Below, piece after piece: positions 7,326 through 15,149 of a DNA stretch of 64,000 nucleotides; the first letter of the stretch is position 1; every line of letters starts with the position of its first letter. The stretch is from positions 1 through 64,000 of the forward strand of contig CAYSWV010000010.1 in NCBI GenBank assembly GCA_964434865.1, given 5' to 3'. Origin of the DNA: CAYSWV01 sp964434865 (lineage in GTDB: Bacteria; Cyanobacteriota; Cyanobacteriia; Thermostichales; Thermostichaceae). A program made the position numbers and the translations under genes. The notes beneath the pieces were generated by a model, which saw only the letters and a program-made list of their open reading frames with translations, was not told the DNA's origin and did no database searches.

Positions 7326-9161
7326 TTAGACAGCCTTAGCAAAGACTCGGGACGAAATGAGCAATTCAGTAGACTCAGGAGCCAATGGCTTTGAGAAGTA
7401 ATACCCCTGACCAAATTGACACCCCAACATACTTAATAGATCAAGTTGTTCTCGGGTTTCAATACCTTCAGCAATGACATCCATCCCCAAATTATCTGCT
7501 AAAGCAACAATAGCCCCGATGATTCCACTATTTTCTTCTTTGGTTTCCATACCATGAATAAATGATCGATCAATTTTGAGGGTATTGACGGGGAATCGAT
7601 GGAGATAGCTCAGGGATGAATAGCCGGTGCCAAAATCATCAATACTGATCTGAATATGACGGGCTCGCAGCTGGACTAGCACGTCGTTAGCCTTATCAGG
7701 GTTCTCCATCACAGCGCTTTCGGTGATCTCTAATTTCAAGAACTGACTAGGTAGGCCTGAATCTCGTAAGATTTGATCAATCTGTCCCACCAGGTTGGGT
7801 TGGGAAAATTGACGAACAGAGAGATTAACACTGATAAACAGAGGGACGCGGGTAGGATAACATAGATGCCAATGTCTAATTTGATGGCAGGCTTGGCGTA
7901 AGACCCAGTTGCCGATTTGAACAATTAAGCCAGTTTCTTCAGCTACAGTGATAAAGGTCCCAGGAGAGATTAACCCTCGTTGAGGATGCCTCCATCGAAG
8001 TAAGGCCTCTAAACCCACAAGCTTACCTGTAGTTAAGCAAACAATTGGCTGGTAGTTTAACTGAAACTCTTCTCGTTCAAGCGCGCGGCGAAGATCACTT
8101 TCCATCTGAAGTCGTGTCATAGCTCTATCATGCATCTTAGCTTCAAAGACCTGATAGAGGCCTCGACCCAAAGCTTTGGCCTGGTACATAGCAGTATCTG
8201 CATCTCGTAAAAGGGTTTCAGCCTGCTGATAGCCAGACCCCATCACAATACCAGTACTAGCTGAGAGGAAGATCTCATGCCCTCTGGTGGTGAATGGGCA
8301 GGCCAGTGCTTGTTGAACTAATTCAGCGTAATAGGTAACTTGTTCAACTGTGTCTACATCTTCTACAACAATCAGAAACTCATCACCGCCCAAGCGACCT
8401 AGCAGCCCCTCAGATCCAAGAGCTAGCTTTAAGCGTTGGGCAATATCAATGAGTAGTTGATCACCCACTAAATGGCCTAATGAATCATTAACAACTTTGA
8501 ACTGATCACAGTCAATGAATAGCACAGCAAAAGTAAAGTTGGGATCAACTTCAGCCCGAGTCAGATTCTTGCCAATTTGCTCAATCACACGAAAGCGATT
8601 GGGTAGGCTAGTCAGACTATCATGCATGGCCATGTGGAGAAGTCGCTCTTGGGCCTGCTGACGCTCCAGAATTTCCCGTTCTAGATCAATGGTTCGTTGG
8701 CGGACTCGTTCTTCAAGGGCAGCATTCATATTAAGCAACTGATCTTGCATGCGCCGTATATTAAGTTGACTTTCAACACGCATCAGTAGCTCTTCAAATT
8801 GAAAAGGCATACTTACGTAATCAGAACCACCTACTTCAAAAGCTTTAACCTTATCGATTGTCTGCTCAAGCGCACTGATGAAAACAATTGGAATCCGTTG
8901 GGTGGTTTCATGGCCTTTGAGGTACTGGCAAACCTGGTAGCCATTCATATCAGGCATATCAATATCAAGCAAAATGAGATCAGGTTGTTCGGCTTGAATC
9001 AACTCTAGAGCACTCTGACCATCCGCAGCTTTACGGACACGATACCCTTCCTTTTTGAGCCGCTCTGATAAACCAAATGCTTTAACAGGGTTATCATCCA
9101 CCACCAGAATGTGGCCTTTACTCTTTGTTTCAGAACCTTCTTGCGACAGTTCAAGCGTCAT
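7326..9161 (-). CDS. response regulator with GGDEF and EAL domains (cyclic-di-GMP turnover)
   Basis: This 611-residue cytoplasmic protein has a receiver (about 17-135), a coiled coil (about 140-175), a GGDEF domain (about 180-340) and an EAL domain (about 355-600). The GGDEF signature is intact (GRLGGDEF), but the RxxD inhibitory site expected 9-6 residues before it is absent. The EAL domain keeps the metal and catalytic residues: EALLRW, the Asn of SVNLS, LEITES, DDFGTGYSS, LKIDRSF and AEGIE. It may therefore make or, more likely, degrade cyclic-di-GMP. In the receiver the acidic pocket and phospho-acceptor Asp66 are present, but the conserved Lys before Pro-Phe is Met (VSMPF). Normal phosphorylation control is doubtful. 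GGAG before ATG 9161 supports the start. No cognate kinase is nearby. Confidence 0.95.
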   Translation of the reverse strand: MTLELSQEGSETKSKGHILVVDDNPVKAFGLSERLKKEGYRVRKAADGQSALELIQAEQPDLILLDIDMPDMNGYQVCQYLKGHETTQRIPIVFISALEQTIDKVKAFEVGGSDYVSMPFQFEELLMRVESQLNIRRMQDQLLNMNAALEERVRQRTIDLEREILERQQAQERLLHMAMHDSLTSLPNRFRVIEQIGKNLTRAEVDPNFTFAVLFIDCDQFKVVNDSLGHLVGDQLLIDIAQRLKLALGSEGLLGRLGGDEFLIVVEDVDTVEQVTYYAELVQQALACPFTTRGHEIFLSASTGIVMGSGYQQAETLLRDADTAMYQAKALGRGLYQVFEAKMHDRAMTRLQMESDLRRALEREEFQLNYQPIVCLTTGKLVGLEALLRWRHPQRGLISPGTFITVAEETGLIVQIGNWVLRQACHQIRHWHLCYPTRVPLFISVNLSVRQFSQPNLVGQIDQILRDSGLPSQFLKLEITESAVMENPDKANDVLVQLRARHIQISIDDFGTGYSSLSYLHRFPVNTLKIDRSFIHGMETKEENSGIIGAIVALADNLGMDVIAEGIETREQLDLLSMLGCQFGQGYYFSKPLAPESTELLISSRVFAKAV

Positions 9162-9715
9162 AATCTCTCCAACATTAGGGAAGCCAGATTCAGTAGCCCT
9201 CTACTGAGCTAAGAAGACAAGCCAAATTGCCGTATTTACCCTGATCTCATGTCTTCTAAGTTATCAGCTTCACACTGAAATCCAATCCGCTATTTGGCGT
9301 AGTTCTGCTCTCCTAATCAGCTACATCCCTACCATCAGCACAACATATAGACCACTCCCATTGGAGACATCACTAAAGATTAAATTTGTGTAAAACCAGC
9401 AAAAATCCATAAATAGATCGTAAAGAGCTGGGTTATGGAGATTCAGACTCTAACAACCCCAGCAAACTCTACAGATAATAGAACTGGACTAGTTGTGATT
9501 CCTTAATTCCTTTTAATTCCTTACTGGCTGACTGCCTTAAGGTCTGGAGATCCAAAAACAGCCTAACTGGAGTCTTTACTATCGATCCCAAGCAATACAA
9601 ATCTTTAAATTCCTGATCAGTGTCTTCAGTCTGTTAAAGGTTATCCATTTTAGTGTGTAGTTAGTTACTAGTGTTCAGCATTGGGACATAAGCTATTTCA
9701 GGTTTAAGAGGTTGG
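9162..9715. other. non-coding gap between the GGDEF/EAL gene and trxB
   Basis: No gene or RNA that I can support is visible in these 554 bp. A perfect tandem repeat of TTAATTCCTT lies at 9503-9522. The part near 9161 must hold the promoter of the GGDEF/EAL gene, and the part near 9716 the end of the redox operon, but I see no strong terminator hairpin. Confidence 0.5.
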
Positions 9716-10699
9716 CTAAGCCGTCATAGGATAGAGTTGCTCCTGATTCAAGAAGTTGCTGGCTGATAACCATCGCTCGGCTAGTAAGGCGGCCATACAA
9801 CCGGTACCTGCTGCTGTGATCGCTTGGCGAAACTCATGATCCTGGACATCACCTGCGGCGTAAACCCCTTCTACACTAGTGGCTACTGTGCCGGGCTCAG
9901 TCACAATATAACCTTGAGGATCTAGATTAAGTTGACCACGGAATAAAGACGTATTAGGGGTATGACCAATCGCGTAAAATAAGCCTCCTGCAGCTAAGTC
10001 ACGTTCGTGTTGAGTTTGGGTATGACGAATGCGAACTCCTGTCATGCGGAAGCCATCACCGAAAACATCAACAGCTTCGGTCTGCCAATGGACAGTAATA
10101 CGAGGATGGTTAAGGACCCGATCTTGCATAGCTTTGCTAGCTCGCATCTCATCGCGTCGCACTAATAGATGAATGTGTGAACCATACTTGGTCAAGTAGG
10201 TAGCTTCTTCAGCTGCGGTATCGCCACCTCCAATCACCACTAAATCTGTGGCTCGAAACATCGGCATGGCCCCATCACAGATAGCACACGCGGATATGCC
10301 GTTGTTCCAGTACAACATTTCACTAGGCAGCTCCAAGCGCTTTGCTGTGGCTCCCGTAGCAATGATTAGGCTGTGAGTCCAGACGTCTTGATCATCCCAT
10401 TCAATTCGAAAGGGGCGTTGACTTAGATCTACAGCTGTGACATCTTCGGCATAGAGCTTAGCTCCCCATCGTTCGGCTTGAGATCGCATCCGCTGCATTA
10501 ACTCAGGGCCTGTGATCCCTTCTGGAAACCCAGGGAAGTTTTCCACCTCTGTGGTTGTCATGAGCTGCCCACCTGGAACACCTCCAGCCTGGAAGCCTTC
10601 AAAAACAATGGGTCGTAGATTAGCTCTAGCCGCATAGATCGCAGCGGTAAGTCCTGCAGGACCAGAACCAATTACCACTAAATTTTCACTTGGTTTCAC
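9716..10699 (-). CDS. trxB: thioredoxin reductase of NTRC type without the fused thioredoxin
   Basis: This FAD enzyme uses NADPH to reduce thioredoxin. The 327 residues show the FAD loop GSGPAGLTAAIYAARANL, the redox-active pair in CAIC (Cys138 and Cys141), the NADPH loop GGGDTAAEEA and the C-terminal FAD motif AAGDVQDHE. Stretches such as GGVPGGQLMTTTEVENFPGF and MRSQAERWGAKLY are those of the reductase half of NTRC, the chloroplast/cyanobacterial fusion of reductase and thioredoxin. Here the protein ends soon after the reductase domain. The matching thioredoxin is encoded just upstream (10771-11118). The start is GTG at 10699, with GGGGA 6 bases before it. It is the last of four same-strand genes that form a redox operon. 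The enzyme class is certain; its NTRC origin is inferred from sequence resemblance. Confidence 0.93.
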   Translation of the reverse strand: MKPSENLVVIGSGPAGLTAAIYAARANLRPIVFEGFQAGGVPGGQLMTTTEVENFPGFPEGITGPELMQRMRSQAERWGAKLYAEDVTAVDLSQRPFRIEWDDQDVWTHSLIIATGATAKRLELPSEMLYWNNGISACAICDGAMPMFRATDLVVIGGGDTAAEEATYLTKYGSHIHLLVRRDEMRASKAMQDRVLNHPRITVHWQTEAVDVFGDGFRMTGVRIRHTQTQHERDLAAGGLFYAIGHTPNTSLFRGQLNLDPQGYIVTEPGTVATSVEGVYAAGDVQDHEFRQAITAAGTGCMAALLAERWLSASNFLNQEQLYPMTA

Positions 10700-10770
10700 A
10701 CTAGTTCCCCTGGCCTTGGTACATCAATCGTTTTGTGAGGTATGCCCAAACATACCTGAAAAGGTTAGGT

Positions 10771-11118
10771 CTAATTAGCGATAGCTCTTTGCACCAGCTC
10801 GCTATACTTCTTTTTGGGCTTCAAACCAACAACCCGTTCCAACTCTTGACTGTTTTTAAATACCACTAGGGTCGGAGCACTGCGAATATTATGGGTCATG
10901 GCTAGCTCAGGATCCTGGGTCATATCAATCTCAACTAACTGGATTTGACCTGCATTTTCAGTAACCAAGTGTTCCAAGATTGGTTTTAAGGTCACACAGG
11001 AACTGCAATGGGGCGCTACAAATTTGGCTAAGATGGGGGTCTGAGATTGAGAGAGTAAAGACGTTAGCGCAGAGCCACCGGTGTGAAATAATTCATCCTG
11101 AGATAGATTTTGCATCAT
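10771..11118 (-). CDS. thioredoxin-like protein with CSSC active site (NTRC thioredoxin-domain type)
   Basis: This is a cytosolic thioredoxin fold of 115 residues. The redox motif is CSSC (Cys38, Cys41) in place of CGPC, within APHCSSCVTLKPILEHL. It continues with LVEIDMTQDPELA and a cis-Pro segment SAPTLVVFKN, then VVGLKPKKKYSEL. This pattern closely recalls the thioredoxin domain of NTRC (TLKPIL, VEID, FFKN, KKEY). I expect it to take electrons from the reductase at 9716-10699 and pass them to the CcdA-like protein at 11206-12114. A frame open to 11178 starts at TTG; ATG 11118 or 11115, just after GGAG at 11122-11125, is the better start. The CSSC motif should alter the redox potential, but that is inference. 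Confidence 0.85.
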   Translation of the reverse strand: MMQNLSQDELFHTGGSALTSLLSQSQTPILAKFVAPHCSSCVTLKPILEHLVTENAGQIQLVEIDMTQDPELAMTHNIRSAPTLVVFKNSQELERVVGLKPKKKYSELVQRAIAN

Positions 11119-11205
11119 TAACTCCAGTTGATAGAAGGGTAAATTCAAATGGGGGACAAAAGAGGTGAATGACTTCAATAATGCTTAGTCAGGTAAAACA
11201 TGGGG

Positions 11206-12114
11206 CTATGATGCAAACCACCGTGCTCCTGTGACAACAAAGAATCCACCTGTCAAGATCAAAGCGGCACTGCCCAAACGGATAACATTCTCAGAGTGCT
11301 TCATTAAGTTGTCGGTTTGTTTGGCTAATCCCGTGAAGAGGCTCGCCAAGAAAATCAGGGCGGTATATCCCAGGGCATAGCTCACCATAGCTAGCGTGCC
11401 CAAAACTTGGGATCCAGAGGCAGCCGCCGCAGCTAGGACAGCAAACAAAACAGGACTGGCACAAGGTGAACTAACCAGCGCAAAGGTCAACCCAACCCCA
11501 AAGGGACCCGCTTGAGGCAAACTTACATTCACTTCGGGTAATGGCAACTTGATCACGCCCAATAAGCTCAGACCCATGATCACCATGATGAACCCCACAA
11601 TGATATTGATATAGCCGCGATAGTCCACCATCACAGCCCCAGCAAAGGAAGAGACCAGTCCAAACAGACTTAAAATCACAACCGCACCTAGTACAAATAG
11701 GCCAGCTTTTTTAAAAGCATCCCACCGGGAAGCAATTTTCAAAGTTCCAATATAACTGAGGTTAACAGGCAGCAGTGCTAAAATACAGGGAGATACACTA
11801 GCAATTAATCCACCCGCAAACGCTAACCCACACAGAACAAAGGGATTGGTTGTATCTTGCTGATTAAACCATTTCTGATAGCTATTTTCAACTAAGGAGA
11901 TCGCTCGTTCGATTCCGTAAACGACGGGTCTGCCAATGACAAAGGCCAATGCAATGAGCAAGAGACCTAGGGTTCCAAACAGTATCCATCGTTTGGTATT
12001 TCTAAATCGTGGAAACGACGAGGTGCTTGAGTCCTGGGTTGCAGCTTCATGGGTGGTAGCTTCAAGGTTATGGCTGATAGAAACCAGCGCGTCAGTCGAG
12101 TCAGGTATCGGCAT
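11206..12114 (-). CDS. ccdA: CcdA/DsbD-type membrane thiol-electron carrier with N-terminal extension
   Basis: CcdA proteins carry reducing power from a cytosolic thioredoxin across the membrane to an exported thiol protein. Here about 40 polar residues and one extra membrane segment (WILFGTLGLLLIALAFVIG) precede the usual six-helix DsbD domain (about 90-300). The two essential cysteines lie in SVSPC and SSPC, in the first and fourth helices. At 302 residues it is longer than ordinary CcdA, so it may be a paralogue rather than the cytochrome c maturation protein. ATG 12114 has AGGA 6 bases ahead. It lies between a CSSC thioredoxin gene and an exported thioredoxin gene, which are the expected donor and acceptor. 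Symbol given for the family. Confidence 0.85.
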   Translation of the reverse strand: MPIPDSTDALVSISHNLEATTHEAATQDSSTSSFPRFRNTKRWILFGTLGLLLIALAFVIGRPVVYGIERAISLVENSYQKWFNQQDTTNPFVLCGLAFAGGLIASVSPCILALLPVNLSYIGTLKIASRWDAFKKAGLFVLGAVVILSLFGLVSSFAGAVMVDYRGYINIIVGFIMVIMGLSLLGVIKLPLPEVNVSLPQAGPFGVGLTFALVSSPCASPVLFAVLAAAAASGSQVLGTLAMVSYALGYTALIFLASLFTGLAKQTDNLMKHSENVIRLGSAALILTGGFFVVTGARWFAS

Positions 12115-12201
12115 TGGATAGTCCTAAAAATTGAGCAGTGGGGCACAAAATCAAGCATTCAAGTCACTGATGTCTTGAATCTGAATCCAACTAGGAAATA
12201 A

Positions 12202-12217
12202 CCCCTGCGAACAGGGG
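12202..12217 (-). terminator. stable hairpin between the exported thioredoxin and ccdA genes
   Basis: CCCCTG and CAGGGG pair around a 4-base loop (UUCG in the transcript). No run of T follows, only TTATTT, so it may attenuate or protect the transcript rather than end it. This could set different levels for the two genes. Confidence 0.45.
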
Positions 12218-12281
12218 CAACCTTTCCTGGAGGGATCTAACTTAGTCTTCAATACAGTTTGCGCTCAATGAGGCTTCAGTA

Positions 12282-12830
12282 TTATTCAGCTAAGGCTGTT
12301 TCTAGAACTTGAGTGTAGTCATCTTTAACAGGGTTGTTTTTGTAGATGGCTAGGATATCCCCTGATGCTGGATCAATGATAGCAACAGTGCTGGTTTTGC
12401 TCTTATTAGCCTCAAGAAATTCACTCAAACCCAGGCTCTCAGCTAGAGCTTCAGTCTCTGCTACTTTACCTTTGTCGGTAACATCGAGAACCACGAAGTT
12501 TACGGTATCGGCGTAATCTTCCTTGAGTTCACTTAGCGTTGACTCAATATTTTTACAGCCAGCACACCAGGTTGCAAACACATCAACCACAACCGGCTTA
12601 CCTTGGAGTTCTTCAGCCAATGGGCCGCCTACAGTTTGGAGCTTACCAGCACAGGGATTGCCAGCGCAGGGATTGCCAGCACAGGGATTAGCAGCACAAG
12701 GATTAGCAGCACAAGGATTAGCTTGAGCAATAACTTCAGCGGATGTGGGTGTAGACCCGAGCACTAAAGTAGCCGTTGTCATTACACTACCGATCAGAAG
12801 GCTCGCTACAAGAGAAGGATGTAAACGCAT
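12282..12830 (-). CDS. exported thioredoxin with five NPCA repeats
   Basis: From ATG 12830 the protein has 182 residues. A Sec signal peptide (MRLHPSLVASLLIGSVMTTA and following, with SA or IA cleavage near residue 35) is followed by five NPCA repeats, each 5 residues apart, and then a thioredoxin fold with WCAGC (Cys89, Cys92) in FATWCAGCKNIE. It should act in the periplasm or thylakoid lumen, reduced by the CcdA-like protein encoded next. The Cys-rich repeats add five thiols beyond the active-site pair; they could bind metal or store disulfides, but this is inference. A frame open to 12872 adds 14 residues without a ribosome binding site; GGGAG at 12839-12843 lies 8 bases before 12830. It is the first gene of the redox operon. 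Confidence 0.88.
   Translation of the reverse strand: MRLHPSLVASLLIGSVMTTATLVLGSTPTSAEVIAQANPCAANPCAANPCAGNPCAGNPCAGKLQTVGGPLAEELQGKPVVVDVFATWCAGCKNIESTLSELKEDYADTVNFVVLDVTDKGKVAETEALAESLGLSEFLEANKSKTSTVAIIDPASGDILAIYKNNPVKDDYTQVLETALAE
12646..12720. repeat. five tandem 15-bp units encoding NPCA repeats
   Basis: Five 15-bp units start at 12646, 12661, 12676, 12691 and 12706. The last two are identical on reading and the others differ at a few positions. In frame, each gives five residues of the NPCA(A/G) type in the exported thioredoxin. The near-identity suggests recent slippage, so unit number may vary among strains. Confidence 0.9.
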
Positions 12831-12838
12831 TGACAAAA

Positions 12839-12843
12839 CTCCC
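12839..12843 (-). promoter_or_regulatory. ribosome binding site that fixes the exported thioredoxin start
   Basis: GGGAG on the minus strand lies 8 bases before ATG 12830, while the upstream ATG codons at 12872 and 12845 lack one. It also gives a clean N-terminal signal peptide. Confidence 0.7.
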
Positions 12844-12952
12844 ATCACAATTGAATGAACACGATCACTCATCTAGGCAGTTGAGCATGAAATCAGCCTT
12901 GATGTACTCTTAAGACGCTTACTAATCCAACTTGGATTTAAAGATTGGAGTT

Positions 12953-12996
12953 AAAAATAGGATTCTCAGCTAGTTTTAAGCTTAGTACTAACTGAG
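12953..12996 (-). terminator. intrinsic terminator of the zinc-ribbon/TPR gene
   Basis: On the minus strand CTCAGTTAGT (12996-12987) pairs with ACTAGCTGAG (12974-12965), ten pairs with one G-T. The stem is followed, after a few bases, by TTTTT (12957-12953). It starts 37 bases after the stop of the gene at 13033 and separates it from the redox operon. Confidence 0.75.
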
Positions 12997-13032
12997 AGTT
13001 CTGATTAGCGATCGAGTTCAAATAGAGTCAGA

Positions 13033-14013
13033 TCATTGGGAGGTATTTTGGAGCCGATTGATCACTCGTATCGAGGGTATATAGTTGCTACAGTGTTGCA
13101 GCGATTCTTGTAAAAGGAACCCAGCGCCTTGAGCATCCCGGCCTTGCAAGTGGCCAAAACTTTGACTGAGTAATAATCCCGGGTGTTTGGGATATCGCTC
13201 GTATAGCTTGGCGTAAATAGCTGCAGCTTCAGTGTATTTACCTTTTTTACCCAGGGCATTGGCTCTTGGTAACTCTTTGAGCTTTTGATCTCGACCAGTT
13301 AAAGACTCCATTTTCATCCAAAGGGCTGGTATGATCCCAATAATGAAGATGGCATTGACCAATAAGACTTTCCAGAAGACTTGATTGACACAGGTATCAC
13401 ATAAAAAACGACGTTTCCAAGAAAACCCATAAACCACTAGGAGAAAGTAGAAATAAAATTCGGTGTACCCCTTCACCCGATCAAACCATCCACATTCGTC
13501 ACAAAGCCGATAGGTAGCCCCCACAGTTTTTAAATCACTGGTTTCTTGAAAAACCGTCTCGCAGTAGCGGCAATAGATATAAGGTGTTTTATTCAAGAGC
13601 GATAGATCAACGGTGGCTCCACAATGAGGGCAAATCACACTGCGAAATTCACGGCCCCGCCCTTCACGATGGAGTTGCTCGTGGTGCTTTTCAGCTAAAT
13701 AACGAGAACTGATCCGATCAATATAAAACTCCATATCTGCAGGCTTAGCACCTGTAATCTGTAGGGCTAGCACCCTCCCATTGATCAATTGCTGGTTAAG
13801 GCTAGGGCTACTAACCTCTTGAGGATCTAGCGTTAAGATCAAACGTTGATCTCGACAGGTACTGTCTAAAACAGCACGGTAGCTGAGAGTATCATCTTTC
13901 AGTTGGATAGTATCTGGAGTGAGTAATCCAGCACTGGCTCGCCAACCTACGGTTTGACCTGAGGAGTTGACGTATTGAAAGCGAAACTTTATTTCATTAG
14001 CATACGGCGGCAT
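13033..14013 (-). CDS. zinc-ribbon, membrane-anchored TPR protein, function unknown
   Basis: I do not recognise a named family. The 326 residues show an N-terminal soluble region of about 120 residues, a zinc ribbon with two CxxC pairs (VICPHCGA and IYCRYCET), a further pair of CxxC motifs (LCDECGW and FLCDTCV), one hydrophobic segment (LLVNAIFIIGIIPALW), and two TPR-like helices at the C-terminus (KKGKYTEAAAIYAKLYERYP and the following repeat). The lone membrane helix may anchor it with the TPR part on one side. ATG 14013 has AAGGA 7 bases upstream. It is a single gene between the livM gene and the redox operon, with its own terminator at 12953-12996. It could be a scaffold or assembly factor; this is a guess from the TPR and metal sites. 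Confidence 0.7.
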   Translation of the reverse strand: MPPYANEIKFRFQYVNSSGQTVGWRASAGLLTPDTIQLKDDTLSYRAVLDSTCRDQRLILTLDPQEVSSPSLNQQLINGRVLALQITGAKPADMEFYIDRISSRYLAEKHHEQLHREGRGREFRSVICPHCGATVDLSLLNKTPYIYCRYCETVFQETSDLKTVGATYRLCDECGWFDRVKGYTEFYFYFLLVVYGFSWKRRFLCDTCVNQVFWKVLLVNAIFIIGIIPALWMKMESLTGRDQKLKELPRANALGKKGKYTEAAAIYAKLYERYPKHPGLLLSQSFGHLQGRDAQGAGFLLQESLQHCSNYIPSIRVINRLQNTSQ

Positions 14014-14171
14014 ATCTTTTTCCTTACATTAACTATGAACTAACGACTAGTGAGCTATTCAGGAGTATATCAAGGGATTTCAACAGTCTCTAGGCTTTAA
14101 AGCTTAATTCTGATCCGAAGGCTGCCTTAATCTTCCGCTAATGTGGTTCGTTAGTTGATGCAATCAAATCT

Positions 14172-15149
14172 CTACGATCCCTCAGAACGAGAGGATCGGG
14201 GAGCCTTGAGCAAAGGAGGACGTTCAGGGAGAAAACCTTTGGGCCGAGCCAACAGAATTATTTGAAGCAAGACTCCAATTAGTAATACTCGTAGGGCACC
14301 AGCTCGGGTTTCCCATCCTGAGGGCAATAGCTGTGTGAAAAATTGAGTGCCTGACCACAAACTCCAGATACAAAAAGCGCCTAAAAGAGCCCCTCTATTG
14401 TTACCACTGCCCCCAGCAATTAGCATCACCCAAACTATAAAGGTAGCAAATTCGGGTTGAAAGGCTTCAGGACTAATAAAACCAATCGAGTGAGCATAGA
14501 GGGATCCCCCCAGTCCCATGATCATGGAGCCCAAGATAAAGGCTTGAAGCCGAAATTTTAACACCCCCTTGCCCGCTGCTTGGGTGGCTAGTTCATCTTC
14601 ACGAATAGCTCGCAAAACTCGACCCCAGGGCGACCGATAGGCTCGTTCATTCGCCACATACAAAATACCAACAATGATTAATACTAATACCAAAAATACA
14701 AGACTGTACAACACGGGATCGGGGGAGGGTAACCACCCTAAAAACGGTTTGGGGATAGCAGCAATACCTCGGACCCCGTTAGTGAGCCAGGCTTCATTCT
14801 TCAAAACCAGCCGCACAATTTCTGCAATCCCAATGGTGGCAATAGCCAAATAGTCTGATCGGAGCTTTAAGGTGATCAATCCTACAATCGCGGCTAGAGT
14901 TCCTGAGAGTGCCATCGCCATTAACAGGCCTACCCCAAAAGGTAACTCAAAACCACCAACATAATCTGGACTCGCTGGTGTGGTGACGATGGCAGTGGCA
15001 TAAGCACCGATTGCAAAAAAAGCACCGATCCCAATGTTGAATAAGCCCGTGAACCCCCATTGAATATTAAGACCTAAGGCCAAGACTGCATAGATACCAA
15101 TTTGAGTCACAAGCCCAACCAGATAACTAGCCCAACCTGGTAATGTCAT
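14172..15149 (-). CDS. livM: branched-chain amino acid ABC permease LivM-like (NatC type)
   Basis: This is the second inner-membrane permease subunit of a branched-chain/neutral amino acid ABC importer. The 325 residues are mainly hydrophobic, with conserved LivM stretches NIQWGFTGLFNIGIGAFFAIGAY, shown here in part as QWGFTGLFNIGIGAFF, and LRSDYLAIATIGIAEI, followed by the cytoplasmic loop SPWGRVLRAIREDE that contacts the ATPase. It overlaps the livH stop by one base (TAATG), so the two are translated together. No binding protein or ATPase gene is in the window; in cyanobacteria the N-I (Nat) system has such scattered genes, so this pair may be NatC/NatD. UrtB/UrtC urea permeases are relatives, but these two proteins are shorter. 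Confidence 0.9.
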   Translation of the reverse strand: MTLPGWASYLVGLVTQIGIYAVLALGLNIQWGFTGLFNIGIGAFFAIGAYATAIVTTPASPDYVGGFELPFGVGLLMAMALSGTLAAIVGLITLKLRSDYLAIATIGIAEIVRLVLKNEAWLTNGVRGIAAIPKPFLGWLPSPDPVLYSLVFLVLVLIIVGILYVANERAYRSPWGRVLRAIREDELATQAAGKGVLKFRLQAFILGSMIMGLGGSLYAHSIGFISPEAFQPEFATFIVWVMLIAGGSGNNRGALLGAFCIWSLWSGTQFFTQLLPSGWETRAGALRVLLIGVLLQIILLARPKGFLPERPPLLKAPRSSRSEGS

